Assembly: GCF_001686925.1 (NCBI RefSeq)
Contig: NZ_LVEN01000042.1
Span: 62,001 to 126,000, forward strand
Source: Flavobacterium piscis
Lineage (GTDB): Bacteria > Bacteroidota > Bacteroidia > Flavobacteriales > Flavobacteriaceae
Length of the DNA stretch: 64,000 bases
Direction of reading: 5' to 3'
Shown: one piece after another, positions 9,152 through 17,295 of the stretch
Position numbering within the stretch: position 1 is the first letter of the stretch
Layout: each line of letters begins with the position of its first letter
Notes under the pieces: generated by a model
Told to the model about the DNA's origin: nothing
Seen by the model: only the letters and a program-made list of their open reading frames with translations
Database searches by the model: none
Translations under genes and position numbers: made by a program

Positions 9152-9841
9152 ATGGAAACAACTCATTTTCCTATAAACAATTGGTCTGAAGATGACCGAC
9201 CTCGTGAAAAATTAATGCTGAAAGGTAAAATAGCCTTAAGTGATGCTGAACTTATTGCAATTTTGATTGGTTCAGGAAGTCGAAACGAGTCGGCTGTAGC
9301 TTTAAGCAAACGAATTTTATCAAGTGTTGATAGTTTAAATGGTTTAGGCAAAATGTCAGTTTCTCAATTGACTAATTTTAAAGGAATAGGAGAGGCTAAA
9401 GCAATTACAATTATTGCCGCATTAGAGCTTGGTCGGCGCCGAAGAGCCGAAGATGCGGTAGATTTAGTAAAAGTTACCTCTAGTAAAAAGGTATTCGAAA
9501 TGATGCAACCTATTATTGGTGAATTAACACATGAAGAATTTTGGGTGCTTTTTCTGAATAATTCTAATAAGATAATTTCTAAATCGCAGCTTAGTAAAGG
9601 CGGAATAACAGGTACAATTGTAGATGCGCGTCTTGTGTTTAAATTAGCACTTGAAAATGGTGCTACAGGCCTGATTTTGTGTCATAATCATCCGTCAGGT
9701 AATTTACAGCCCAGTGAGGCGGACAAGGAAATTACAAAAAAACTAAAATTGGCCGGTGAAAGTTTAGATGTTAAAGTTTTAGATCATTTGATTATTACTG
9801 AAACAAAATATTATAGTTTTGTAGATGAAGGAATTTTTTAA
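9152..9841 (+). CDS. radC: RadC family JAB-domain protein
   Basis: The 229-residue product has an N-terminal helix-hairpin-helix part (LTNFKGIGEAKAITII, near residues 70-85) and a C-terminal JAB/MPN metalloprotease-like domain with the zinc motif CHNHPSGNLQPSEAD. The opening WSEDDRPREKLMLKG is typical of the family (UPF0758). The biochemical role is not settled; the old DNA-repair name rests on a mapping error. It is the first gene of a tight three-gene unit, with 3 bp to the HAD hydrolase gene. Confidence 0.92.
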   Translation: METTHFPINNWSEDDRPREKLMLKGKIALSDAELIAILIGSGSRNESAVALSKRILSSVDSLNGLGKMSVSQLTNFKGIGEAKAITIIAALELGRRRRAEDAVDLVKVTSSKKVFEMMQPIIGELTHEEFWVLFLNNSNKIISKSQLSKGGITGTIVDARLVFKLALENGATGLILCHNHPSGNLQPSEADKEITKKLKLAGESLDVKVLDHLIITETKYYSFVDEGIF

Positions 9842-9844
9842 CAG

Positions 9845-10531
9845 ATGAAAACAAATATTACCGATGTTTTTTTTGATTTAGATCATACACTTTGGGATTT
9901 TGATAGGAACTCACAGATGGCTTTTGATCGAATTTTTAAAAACAGATTTCCTGAAATTAAAATACAGGATTTTATAGCAAAATACGCTCCTATAAATCAG
10001 GAGTGCTGGAAGCTTTATCAAAACGATAAAATTACTCACTTAGAATTGCGTTACAATAGATTGAAGTTTTCTTTTGATGCTTTAAACATTAATATTTCTG
10101 ATGAAAATATTAATCAAATTGCAAATGATTATATAGAGTTTTTAACTGATAATAACCATCTTTTTGATGGTGCAATCGAAGTTTTAGACTATTTAAGACC
10201 AAAATACAGATTGCATATCATTACAAATGGTTTTGCAAATGTTCAGGACAAGAAAATTAATAATGCTCTTCTTTCAGGATATTTCCAGACTATAACAAAT
10301 TCTGAATTGGCAGGCGTAAAAAAGCCAAATAGTATTATCTTTGATTATGCTGTAAATGTTGCCAAAGCTTCTAAACAAAATAGTGTCATGATTGGCGATT
10401 GCCTTGATGCCGATGTCAATGGAGCTTTAAACGCTGGACTGGATGCTATTTTTTTTAATGATAAAAAAATTACGGTCCCGGATAATATTAAACAAATAAA
10501 CCATTTATTAGAACTTAAAAAATATTTATAA
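9845..10531 (+). CDS. YjjG-family HAD hydrolase, noncanonical pyrimidine 5'-nucleotidase
   Basis: The 228-residue protein shows HAD motif I as FFDLDHTLWDFD at the N-terminus, motif II at HIITNGF, motif III lysine in VKKPN, and motif IV as MIGDCLDADVNGALNAG. The DHTLWDFD form and the helical cap (residues about 20-85) match the YjjG group, which dephosphorylates nucleoside monophosphates, including modified pyrimidines. It sits 3 bp after radC and 2 bp before a secreted unknown, so the three are probably co-transcribed. Confidence 0.87.
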   Translation: MKTNITDVFFDLDHTLWDFDRNSQMAFDRIFKNRFPEIKIQDFIAKYAPINQECWKLYQNDKITHLELRYNRLKFSFDALNINISDENINQIANDYIEFLTDNNHLFDGAIEVLDYLRPKYRLHIITNGFANVQDKKINNALLSGYFQTITNSELAGVKKPNSIIFDYAVNVAKASKQNSVMIGDCLDADVNGALNAGLDAIFFNDKKITVPDNIKQINHLLELKKYL

Positions 10532-10533
10532 TT

Positions 10534-11280
10534 ATGAGAATAAAATTTTTGTTGATTGCGCTTCTTACTTCAGTTATTGGGTTTTCGCAATCTGTTAATG
10601 ATTACAAAGCAGTGATTGTGCCTTTAAAATATGAGTTTCTTAAAACAGAAAACCAATACAGGTTATCAACGATGACTAAGGCAAATTTGGTTAAAGCTGG
10701 TTTTAAGGCTTTTTATGGTAATGAACAGCTTCCGGCAGAATTTGCTGATCGTTGCGATCTATTGTATGCAGATGTAAAAAGAGATAATGGTTTTTTAGTG
10801 ACCAAACTTTTTGTTGAATTTAGAGACTGCTATGGTAAAGTTGTATTTACTTCGCAAGTAGGAAAAAGTAAAGAGAAAGAATACGAATCAGCTTATAGAG
10901 AAAGTCTTGAAATGGCATTTGTTTCTATAAATGCACTGCAATATAAGTATAATGGAAAAAGTGCTAATACAGTGAAAACTGTTACTGCTTCGGTTCCTGC
11001 AACTGTTCAAACTGTGACTGCTGCAGCAACTGTATCGGCTCCGGTGGCAGATATTACAGATCCTAACTTGTTATATGCGCAACCTACAGAAAACGGATAT
11101 CAGCTAATTGATAAAACTCCCAAAGTAGTAATGAAGTTGTTAAAAACATCTCGTCCTGATTCCTTTATTGCAATAAAAGATGGTATTCAGGGATCATTAA
11201 ATGCAAAAGACAATCAATGGTTTTTCGAATATTACAAGAATGATCAATTAGTATCTGAAAAAGTTGTAGTAAAATTCTAA
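10534..11280 (+). CDS. Secreted hypothetical protein
   Basis: The product has 248 residues with signal peptide MRIKFLLIALLTSVIGFSQ. An N-terminal domain (VIVPLKYEFLKTENQYRLS, CDLLYADVKRDNGFL) is followed by an Ala/Val/Thr-rich linker at residues about 148-175 and a C-terminal domain ending VSEKVVVKF. I do not recognise a named family. It starts 2 bp after the HAD gene and ends convergent with rarA, 18 bp apart. Confidence 0.75.
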   Translation: MRIKFLLIALLTSVIGFSQSVNDYKAVIVPLKYEFLKTENQYRLSTMTKANLVKAGFKAFYGNEQLPAEFADRCDLLYADVKRDNGFLVTKLFVEFRDCYGKVVFTSQVGKSKEKEYESAYRESLEMAFVSINALQYKYNGKSANTVKTVTASVPATVQTVTAAATVSAPVADITDPNLLYAQPTENGYQLIDKTPKVVMKLLKTSRPDSFIAIKDGIQGSLNAKDNQWFFEYYKNDQLVSEKVVVKF

Positions 11281-11298
11281 AAATAATAAAATACGGTT

Positions 11299-12576
11299 TT
11301 AGTAACCATATTTATCTTTCCAACGGTTCTTTAAAAATTCGCGGTTGCTATTCTCTCTAGAATTGTTACCAGGATTATAAAGAACCGTTTTCTTTATGGC
11401 ATCAGGTAAAAACTCCTGTTCGGCAAAATTATTAGCGTAGTCGTGCGAGTATTTATAATCATCACCATAACCTAATTCTTTCATAAGTTTAGTTGGCGCA
11501 TTTCTTAAATGAATAGGGACAGGTAAATCACCGGTTTGTTTTACCAATTGTTGTGCGTTACCAATTGCCATATAAGAAGCATTACTTTTAGGAGATGTTG
11601 CCAGATATATGGCACATTGACTTAATATAATTCGGCTTTCAGGATAACCAATGGTAGTCACGGCCTGAAAAGTATTGTTTGCCATTATAAAAGCCGTTGG
11701 ATTTGCATTTCCAATATCTTCACTAGATAAAATAAGCATTCTTCTCGCAATAAATTTCACGTCTTCACCACCTTCAATCATTCTTGCGAGCCAATAAACA
11801 GCACCGTTTGGATCGCTGCCGCGAATTGATTTTATAAATGCCGAAACAATATCATAGTGCTGCTCACCACTTTTGTCATACAAAACAGTATTTTGCTGAA
11901 CCAGTTCAAAAACCCTATCATTTGTAATAATTATTTCATCGCCTGCAGAAGCATTTACAACAAGTTCAAAAATATTCAGTAATTTTCGTCCATCTCCGCC
12001 CGAAAGTCGGAGTAAAGCTTCTGTTTCTTTTAATGTAATATTTTTTGAAGCCAGATAAGTATCTGTTTTCATAGCACGATGCAATAAGGCTTCTAAATCT
12101 GCTTTTGTAAAAGCATTTAGTATATAAACTTGACAACGTGACAATAATGCAGGAATAACTTCAAAACTTGGGTTCTCTGTAGTAGCACCAATAAGTGTGA
12201 TCCATCCTTTTTCTACCGCTGCTAAAAGTGAATCTTGTTGTGATTTGCTAAAACGATGAATCTCATCAATAAATAAAATAGGGTTTTTGGCCGTAAATAA
12301 TCCGCCGCTTTGTTTTGCTTTTTCGATTACGTCACGAATATCTTTTACTCCCGAATTTATTGCACTCAAAATGTAGAAAGGACGTTTAGATTCCTGAGCA
12401 ATAATTTGGGCCAGAGTTGTTTTTCCTGTTCCCGGAGGTCCCCAAAATATCAATGACGGAATGATTCCTTTCGAAATTTGTTGTGTCAAAGAACCATTTG
12501 GTCCAACCAAATGACTTTGACTAATATAATCTTCTAATTGCTGTGGGCGAATACGCTCGGCTAAAGGTGCTTCCAT
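11299..12576 (-). CDS. rarA: Replication-associated recombination protein A (AAA+ ATPase)
   Basis: The 425-residue protein opens APLAERIRPQQLEDYISQ and has Walker A GPPGTGKTTLAQII, Walker B ILFIDEIHRFSKSQQDSLL, sensor 1 region IGATTENPSFEV and the C-terminal signature SIRGSDPNGAVYWLARMIE with YGDDYKYSHDY. These identify RarA/MgsA, a clamp-loader-like ATPase acting at stalled replication forks. Length is normal for the family. It is divergent from the rhomboid gene across 152 bp of AT-rich DNA. Confidence 0.96.
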   Translation of the reverse strand: MEAPLAERIRPQQLEDYISQSHLVGPNGSLTQQISKGIIPSLIFWGPPGTGKTTLAQIIAQESKRPFYILSAINSGVKDIRDVIEKAKQSGGLFTAKNPILFIDEIHRFSKSQQDSLLAAVEKGWITLIGATTENPSFEVIPALLSRCQVYILNAFTKADLEALLHRAMKTDTYLASKNITLKETEALLRLSGGDGRKLLNIFELVVNASAGDEIIITNDRVFELVQQNTVLYDKSGEQHYDIVSAFIKSIRGSDPNGAVYWLARMIEGGEDVKFIARRMLILSSEDIGNANPTAFIMANNTFQAVTTIGYPESRIILSQCAIYLATSPKSNASYMAIGNAQQLVKQTGDLPVPIHLRNAPTKLMKELGYGDDYKYSHDYANNFAEQEFLPDAIKKTVLYNPGNNSRENSNREFLKNRWKDKYGY

Positions 12577-12728
12577 TTTGTAAAATTACTATTTCAATTT
12601 TAATTTTATAGTTAAAAAAGGGTTACAAATCATAACAAAGGGTATAAGGAGCATAGCTGACAAATTATCAGTAAATTGTAATTGGATAGTTTTTTGATAT
12701 TGTCTCTTTAACTTTATTTCCAAAAACA

Positions 12729-13499
12729 ATGAATGATAACCACTTTAAATTTTCGAATGCTGTTATTGGCCTTCCTGTTTTCTTTGTTCTTTTTCTGTGG
12801 ATTGTTTATTGGATGCAAATCCGGTTTGATTTTGATTTTTACCAACATGGTATTTATCCTCGTGATTTTTCGGGTTTACAAGGTATTTTGTTCAGTCCTT
12901 TTATTCACGAAAATTTAGATCATTTATATAATAACTCCATTCCGTTATTAGTATTACTGGCGGCGATGCAATTTTTTTATCCTAAGCAAACTTTGTCTGT
13001 TATTGCTTTCGGAATTGTATTGTCAGGTTTAATTACGTGGGTTATTGGTCGCGAAAATTATCATATTGGTGCAAGTGGACTGATTTATGTTTTGGTTAGT
13101 TTTATTTTTTTTAAAGGAATTCAAACTGGTTATTATCGTTTGGTGGCACTTTCATTATCAGTAATTTTACTCTACGGAGGAATGATTTGGTATGTTTTCC
13201 CAGACGTTGATAAAACAATTTCCTGGGAGGGACATTTGGCTGGTTTTATAACCGGATTTGTAATGTCTTTGCTTTATAAAACTCCCGAGTATACAAAACC
13301 GGTTGTTTATGAATGGCAAAAAGCTGATTTCAATCCGGAAGAAGATGCGTTTATGAAGCATTTTGATGAAAACGGAAATTTTGTAAATACGGAGATACCG
13401 GAAGAAGAAACAGAATCATTTTCGACTTATTATCATTCAGATGTTTCGGTTAATTATACTGTAACCAGAACAGAATCAGACGATAAATATAATAACTAA
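12729..13499 (+). CDS. Rhomboid family intramembrane serine protease
   Basis: The 256-residue protein has about six hydrophobic helices. The catalytic serine is in GASGLIYVLV (near residue 117) and the catalytic histidine in GHLAGFITGF (near residue 168). HENLDHLYNN in the first loop is also typical. The last 60 residues form an acidic, hydrophilic cytosolic or periplasmic tail (EEDAFMKHFDENGNFVNTE). Rhomboids cleave membrane proteins within the bilayer; the substrate is not predictable from context. Confidence 0.92.
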   Translation: MNDNHFKFSNAVIGLPVFFVLFLWIVYWMQIRFDFDFYQHGIYPRDFSGLQGILFSPFIHENLDHLYNNSIPLLVLLAAMQFFYPKQTLSVIAFGIVLSGLITWVIGRENYHIGASGLIYVLVSFIFFKGIQTGYYRLVALSLSVILLYGGMIWYVFPDVDKTISWEGHLAGFITGFVMSLLYKTPEYTKPVVYEWQKADFNPEEDAFMKHFDENGNFVNTEIPEEETESFSTYYHSDVSVNYTVTRTESDDKYNN

Positions 13500-13521
13500 T
13501 ATTTGATTGATTTAAAAACGC

Positions 13522-13529
13522 TATTTTTG
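13522..13529 (+). promoter_or_regulatory. Possible -7 element of the 13557 gene
   Basis: TATTTTTG matches the Bacteroidota TAnnTTTG -7 element and lies 27 bp before the start codon. The nearest upstream TTG (13503-13505) is 16 bp away, slightly short of the 19-20 bp spacing seen at the better promoters here. Confidence 0.4.
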
Positions 13530-13556
13530 TTAGTGTTCTAATTTTAATTTGAGGTT

Positions 13557-14063
13557 ATGAAATATTTAAACCTAACAATAGTTTTTTTATTAGTCTTACT
13601 TGCTTCTGAAGTATTTGCACAATGCGATGTAAAAAATAAAGTATTAGCCGATGGAACAATGGTATATTATTTTGAGCCATCTGATTTTTATGTTACCAAA
13701 TCGAAGTCATTAAAAATTAATATTGTAACAGATAAAGAACATTACTTTGTTGCTTTGCAGCCATTGCCATTTCCTCCTAAAAATGATGGCAAGAAAATCA
13801 AAGATGATTTAATTATTCATTTGGCCAATAAAAAAGAATATAAGTTAACTCACTACGATACACAATACAGGCAAAATGATTCGATTATGCAAGTGCTTTA
13901 TTTAATAGATGACAAAGATCTTGACGATTTTTCAAAATTTGAAGCATTGGTAGCAAAAATAAATATGCAGGGTACTGAGTTTGTTCGAGACTACACTTTT
14001 AAGTTGCATAAAGATGCTATTTTAAAACAGCTGACCTGCTTTTTGAAAAAGGAAGATAAATAA
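13557..14063 (+). CDS. Secreted hypothetical protein
   Basis: The product has 168 residues with signal peptide MKYLNLTIVFLLVLLASEVFAQ followed directly by CDVKNKVLADGTMVYYF. The rest is a compact mixed alpha/beta sequence rich in Lys and Asp with no motif I recognise. The stop codon is 2 bp from that of the convergent DUF2490 gene. Confidence 0.72.
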   Translation: MKYLNLTIVFLLVLLASEVFAQCDVKNKVLADGTMVYYFEPSDFYVTKSKSLKINIVTDKEHYFVALQPLPFPPKNDGKKIKDDLIIHLANKKEYKLTHYDTQYRQNDSIMQVLYLIDDKDLDDFSKFEALVAKINMQGTEFVRDYTFKLHKDAILKQLTCFLKKEDK

Positions 14064-14065
14064 TT

Positions 14066-14869
14066 CTATTCTTCGTTAGGAGAATCGCTTTTATGAGATA
14101 GTTTTTTTTTGATATTTCTAAAAAGATTATTAAACGTTAGTGTAAGTGAAGCAGCATTTACAATTTGAGTTTCTTCATTTCTGGGCAGGTATTCATTTGC
14201 ATAAATCAATTCGACTTGTATATCATCTGAAAATAAATAACCAGCTCCAATATTTAGCCTGTTTCTGTCAAAGAAACTTTGTCCTGTTACTTTTGTTCCT
14301 GATTTAAAGAATAATTCATCTGAAGCTACTGCGTAAACGACACCTTGTCTTAGAATTTTGCTGTTTATGGGTTGAATGTACTTTATTTGTTGTCGATATC
14401 TTAAAACATTATCATAATCTCCATCTTCATTTCGCATATGCCTCAATTCCATTCTCATTCGGGTACTAAGAGTATATCCTGTTTTATGAAAATAGTAAAT
14501 ACTTTGTAAAGCAAACCTAACTTCGGGAGATTTAAACTGACCTATTTCAGGAACATCTTTGTTGTAATTGTAAGCTAAAAATGAAGAGAATTTCCAACGG
14601 GGAGAAAAGTAATAATGTCCCCATGCGCGTACAGAACGCTGAGTGTTTTGTTCGAAAATATTAGAAGAAGATTCTGTACTGCTATAGGTGGCTCCAATAT
14701 TTAATTCAGTTGACCATTTTTCATTGATCGTTCTGTTGAATTGAATTTCATTCCAAAACTGATTGTATGTAGTAGTTTGTCCGTAATTAATACTTGTAAT
14801 CAATAAAATTACAAGTATTAAACCGGTCTTTTTTGATAATATGTTATGAGAAGGTTTTAAAGACATCAA
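14066..14869 (-). CDS. DUF2490 family outer-membrane protein
   Basis: The 267-residue protein has an N-terminal hydrophobic signal (TGLILVILLITSINYGQ) and a series of amphipathic strands such as FWNEIQFNRTINEKWSTELN, SVRAWGHYYFSPRWKFSSF and VRFALQSIYYFHKTGYTLS, a beta-barrel pattern seen in DUF2490. Such proteins are predicted to sit in the outer membrane; the function is not known. Met1 and Met2 are both possible starts. It is convergent with the 13557 gene and lies just downstream of rlmB on the same strand. Confidence 0.82.
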   Translation of the reverse strand: MMSLKPSHNILSKKTGLILVILLITSINYGQTTTYNQFWNEIQFNRTINEKWSTELNIGATYSSTESSSNIFEQNTQRSVRAWGHYYFSPRWKFSSFLAYNYNKDVPEIGQFKSPEVRFALQSIYYFHKTGYTLSTRMRMELRHMRNEDGDYDNVLRYRQQIKYIQPINSKILRQGVVYAVASDELFFKSGTKVTGQSFFDRNRLNIGAGYLFSDDIQVELIYANEYLPRNEETQIVNAASLTLTFNNLFRNIKKKLSHKSDSPNEE

Positions 14870-14910
14870 TTGTTATATTTATTTGTCAACCTAATTCCTC
14901 AATACTTTGT

Positions 14911-15645
14911 TTAGCTCCTTTGGCGAACAGTCTCGTATAAAAATGCGCCACAGGCAACAGAAACGTTTAGAGATCCTATTGATCCAAACATTGGTAATTT
15001 TGCTTTTTCATCAACGATTTTAAGTACAGAAGGGTTTATTCCTCTTTCTTCCGATCCCATGATAATAGCTACTGGTTCGTTTAATGCAACGTCATATATA
15101 TTTTGATCTGTTTTTTCAGTTGCGGCAACGGTTTTGATACCTGATCCCTGAAGATAGAAAATAGCATCTTTGATATGTTCAACTTTGCAAATTGGCACAT
15201 TAAATACAGCTCCTGCTGATGTTTTAACGGTGTCTCCATTTACTGGGGCAGAACCAGATTTTTGTACAATGATTCCGTTTACACCAGTGCATTCTGCTGT
15301 TCTTATGATAGCCCCAAAGTTACGGGCATCAGAAATCTGGTCTAATATTAAAAATAAAGGTTTAGTTCCGGATGCAATGGTTGATTCAACTAAATGTTCC
15401 AGTTCTATAAAACCAATAGGAGAGATGGTTGCCACTGCTCCTTGGTGATTGTTTGGAGTTAATCGATTTAATTTTTCTACAGGTACGTATGAGAAATTAA
15501 TGTTAGCGCGTTTCATCACTTTCATTAAATCTTTCATTAATTCTCCTGAAATCTCTTTTTGTATAAATACTTTATCGACTTCTTTACCTGCTTGAATTGC
15601 TTCTATAATGGCTCTAATTCCAAATATTTGATGTTCTTTTTCCAT
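14911..15645 (-). CDS. rlmB: 23S rRNA (guanosine-2'-O-)-methyltransferase RlmB
   Basis: The frame extends to 15765, but the protein family begins at MEKEHQIFGIRAIIEAI, encoded from ATG at 15645 (244 residues); the upstream extension overlaps a terminator. It has an L30e-like N-terminal substrate-binding part and the SPOUT knot motifs LDQISDARNFGAIIRTAEC, VAIIMGSEERGI and LNVSVACGAFLYE. RlmB methylates G2251 in the peptidyl-transferase P loop. A TATATTTG element on this strand ends 5 bp before the ATG, hinting at a leaderless or very short-leader mRNA. Confidence 0.93.
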   Translation of the reverse strand: MEKEHQIFGIRAIIEAIQAGKEVDKVFIQKEISGELMKDLMKVMKRANINFSYVPVEKLNRLTPNNHQGAVATISPIGFIELEHLVESTIASGTKPLFLILDQISDARNFGAIIRTAECTGVNGIIVQKSGSAPVNGDTVKTSAGAVFNVPICKVEHIKDAIFYLQGSGIKTVAATEKTDQNIYDVALNEPVAIIMGSEERGINPSVLKIVDEKAKLPMFGSIGSLNVSVACGAFLYETVRQRS

Positions 15646-15649
15646 GGGA

Positions 15650-15657
15650 CAAATATA
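15650..15657 (-). promoter_or_regulatory. Possible -7 element of rlmB
   Basis: Read on the minus strand this is TATATTTG, a match to TAnnTTTG. Transcription would begin at or near the rlmB ATG. No well-spaced TTG is present upstream, only a T-rich stretch. Confidence 0.4.
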
Positions 15658-15671
15658 GCGATAATGTTTGC

Positions 15672-15700
15672 AAAAAAAAATCACTCTGAAAAGAGAGTGA
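15672..15700 (-). terminator. Intrinsic terminator (minus strand)
   Basis: The stem TCACTCT / AGAGTGA (15681-15687 and 15694-15700), with a 6-nt loop, is followed on the minus strand by nine T residues (15680-15672). It lies between the susD-like gene and rlmB and would separate them. Confidence 0.75.
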
Positions 15701-15755
15701 CATAAGTAATGTTTTATATTTTGACAAAGGGTTTTTATTGAAATTCTTAAAAGTA

Positions 15756-15789
15756 AAAAGGGCACTCATCATAAGATAAGTGCCCTTTT
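15756..15789 (-). terminator. Intrinsic terminator of the first susCD pair
   Basis: AAAAGGGCACT and AGTGCCCTTTT (15756-15766 and 15779-15789) form an 11-bp stem with a 12-nt loop, followed by T residues on the minus strand. It begins about 30 bp after the stop of the SusD-like gene. Confidence 0.85.
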
Positions 15790-15820
15790 ATTGAAGTTGT
15801 TTTTAGATTTAAAAATACTA

Positions 15821-17278
15821 TTATCTAGTACCTCCTGCCCACCAAACTTTTTCTGTGTAAACGTAGTTTCCATCTCCAAATGCTGCTTTTACATTGCTGT
15901 TTGCAGATACATCAGAATCACCATAAGGTAATCTAAGCGGGAACTGAGTTGCGTTCAATGGGTTTGCCAATTGAATTGGATGCGCAGCCGCAGAACCGTA
16001 CATAGCTAATAAACGTCTGTAATCATTGTATGCTTCAGCAGATTCGTTTTCGTAGAAAGAAAGGTATTTTTGTACAGCAATTTCTTTTAATAAATCAGCA
16101 TTAGTTACAATACCCAATCCAGCAACATAAGTTGTTGCATTTGTGGTTGAAAAATTAGTTGCCTCATCTTTATTGAAAGCAGCATTTACTGCAGCAGTCA
16201 AACTAGCTGTGCTTGTAACAGCAGCTGAGTTTCTTGCTTCTGCTTCTGCCTTAATGAACAATAGTTCGTGGTAGCTTAACATAAATATCGGATTACTTGC
16301 ATCTAATAATGCTGAATACGAATAGTTTTGACTTTGAAGACTAACACCATTGATGTAAAACTCGTAAGTAAGTGGTGCTCCAGCTGATTTTCTTATTGGT
16401 TCAAAATAACCTGTAGTACGTGGGTCACCAGTTTTTGTAAGTAATTTATCATGTAAACTTTTGCTTGCAAATAAATATCCTCTATCATTATCGAATTGGA
16501 AATAGGGATTTGGAATATTCGAATTTTTCATTTTAAATTCTTCAGCTTTGCTTGTAAAAGATTTACTTACGTAAGTCAATACTTTTGCATAATCAGGATT
16601 TTTAAAAGAAAGACGTAAAGTATAACGAGCTAATAAACCATTAGCTGCTTTTATCCATTTAGCATTGTCTCCTCCGTAGATTAAATCCTGAGATCCTAAA
16701 GATGCATAAGTTGATGTTTTTCCTAAATTAACAATCGCATCTTCCAAAGTTGCGAAAACAATTTTATAAAGGTCTTCCTGACGGTCTAATTTAGGTGTAA
16801 AAATTACTCCAGGTTGAAAAGCCTCAGTAAAAGGAACGTCTCCAAACATATCTGTTAGCAAAGCTAAATTATATGCGTATAGAACTTGTGCAGCACCTAA
16901 TGTTGCCGTGTTACCTTTTTCTTGACCAGTTGTACATTTATTAATGATCAACTTTAGGTTGTACATTGTTTGATATATGCTATTCCAAGAGTTGTTAAAA
17001 GTAGTCTGGTTTTTAGGTTCCCCATTTCTCGTCTCTGCATTGTACATTTGACCAAAACCACCTGCGTTTAATTCTACATAAACACCAGTGTAGAAAGATA
17101 GATCTGAACCGGTATTGCTGAATGCAGTACTTGTCATAGCGTCAGTGATGGCAAAACGAGTTGGCACATCTAATGGATCGTTTACGTTTTTGTTGATTTC
17201 GTCCATTTTATCCTCTGAACAAGAATTTAATGAAAGTGACGCAATCACCAAAAGTAAGATGACTTTATATTTTTTCAT
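15821..17278 (-). CDS. SusD/RagB-family outer-membrane lipoprotein (SusD-like_2 type)
   Basis: The 485-residue protein begins MKKYKVILLLVIASLSLNSC, a lipoprotein signal with lipobox. The N-terminal region DKMDEINKNVNDPLDVPTRF and the internal DMFGDVPFTEAF match the SusD-like_2 group, whose members form a lid over a SusC barrel. TPR-type helices are expected in the middle (YNLALLTDMFG, YHELLFIKAEAEARN). It lies 17 bp downstream of its SusC partner. The ligand is unknown, and no glycoside hydrolase is nearby to suggest a glycan. Confidence 0.92.
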   Translation of the reverse strand: MKKYKVILLLVIASLSLNSCSEDKMDEINKNVNDPLDVPTRFAITDAMTSTAFSNTGSDLSFYTGVYVELNAGGFGQMYNAETRNGEPKNQTTFNNSWNSIYQTMYNLKLIINKCTTGQEKGNTATLGAAQVLYAYNLALLTDMFGDVPFTEAFQPGVIFTPKLDRQEDLYKIVFATLEDAIVNLGKTSTYASLGSQDLIYGGDNAKWIKAANGLLARYTLRLSFKNPDYAKVLTYVSKSFTSKAEEFKMKNSNIPNPYFQFDNDRGYLFASKSLHDKLLTKTGDPRTTGYFEPIRKSAGAPLTYEFYINGVSLQSQNYSYSALLDASNPIFMLSYHELLFIKAEAEARNSAAVTSTASLTAAVNAAFNKDEATNFSTTNATTYVAGLGIVTNADLLKEIAVQKYLSFYENESAEAYNDYRRLLAMYGSAAAHPIQLANPLNATQFPLRLPYGDSDVSANSNVKAAFGDGNYVYTEKVWWAGGTR

Positions 17279-17295
17279 GATTTTTTTGAATTATA

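Noticed and set aside
15646..15765. Extended N-terminus of RlmB
   Set aside because: The extension runs through a terminator and its peptide is unlike the family, which begins at MEKEHQIFG.
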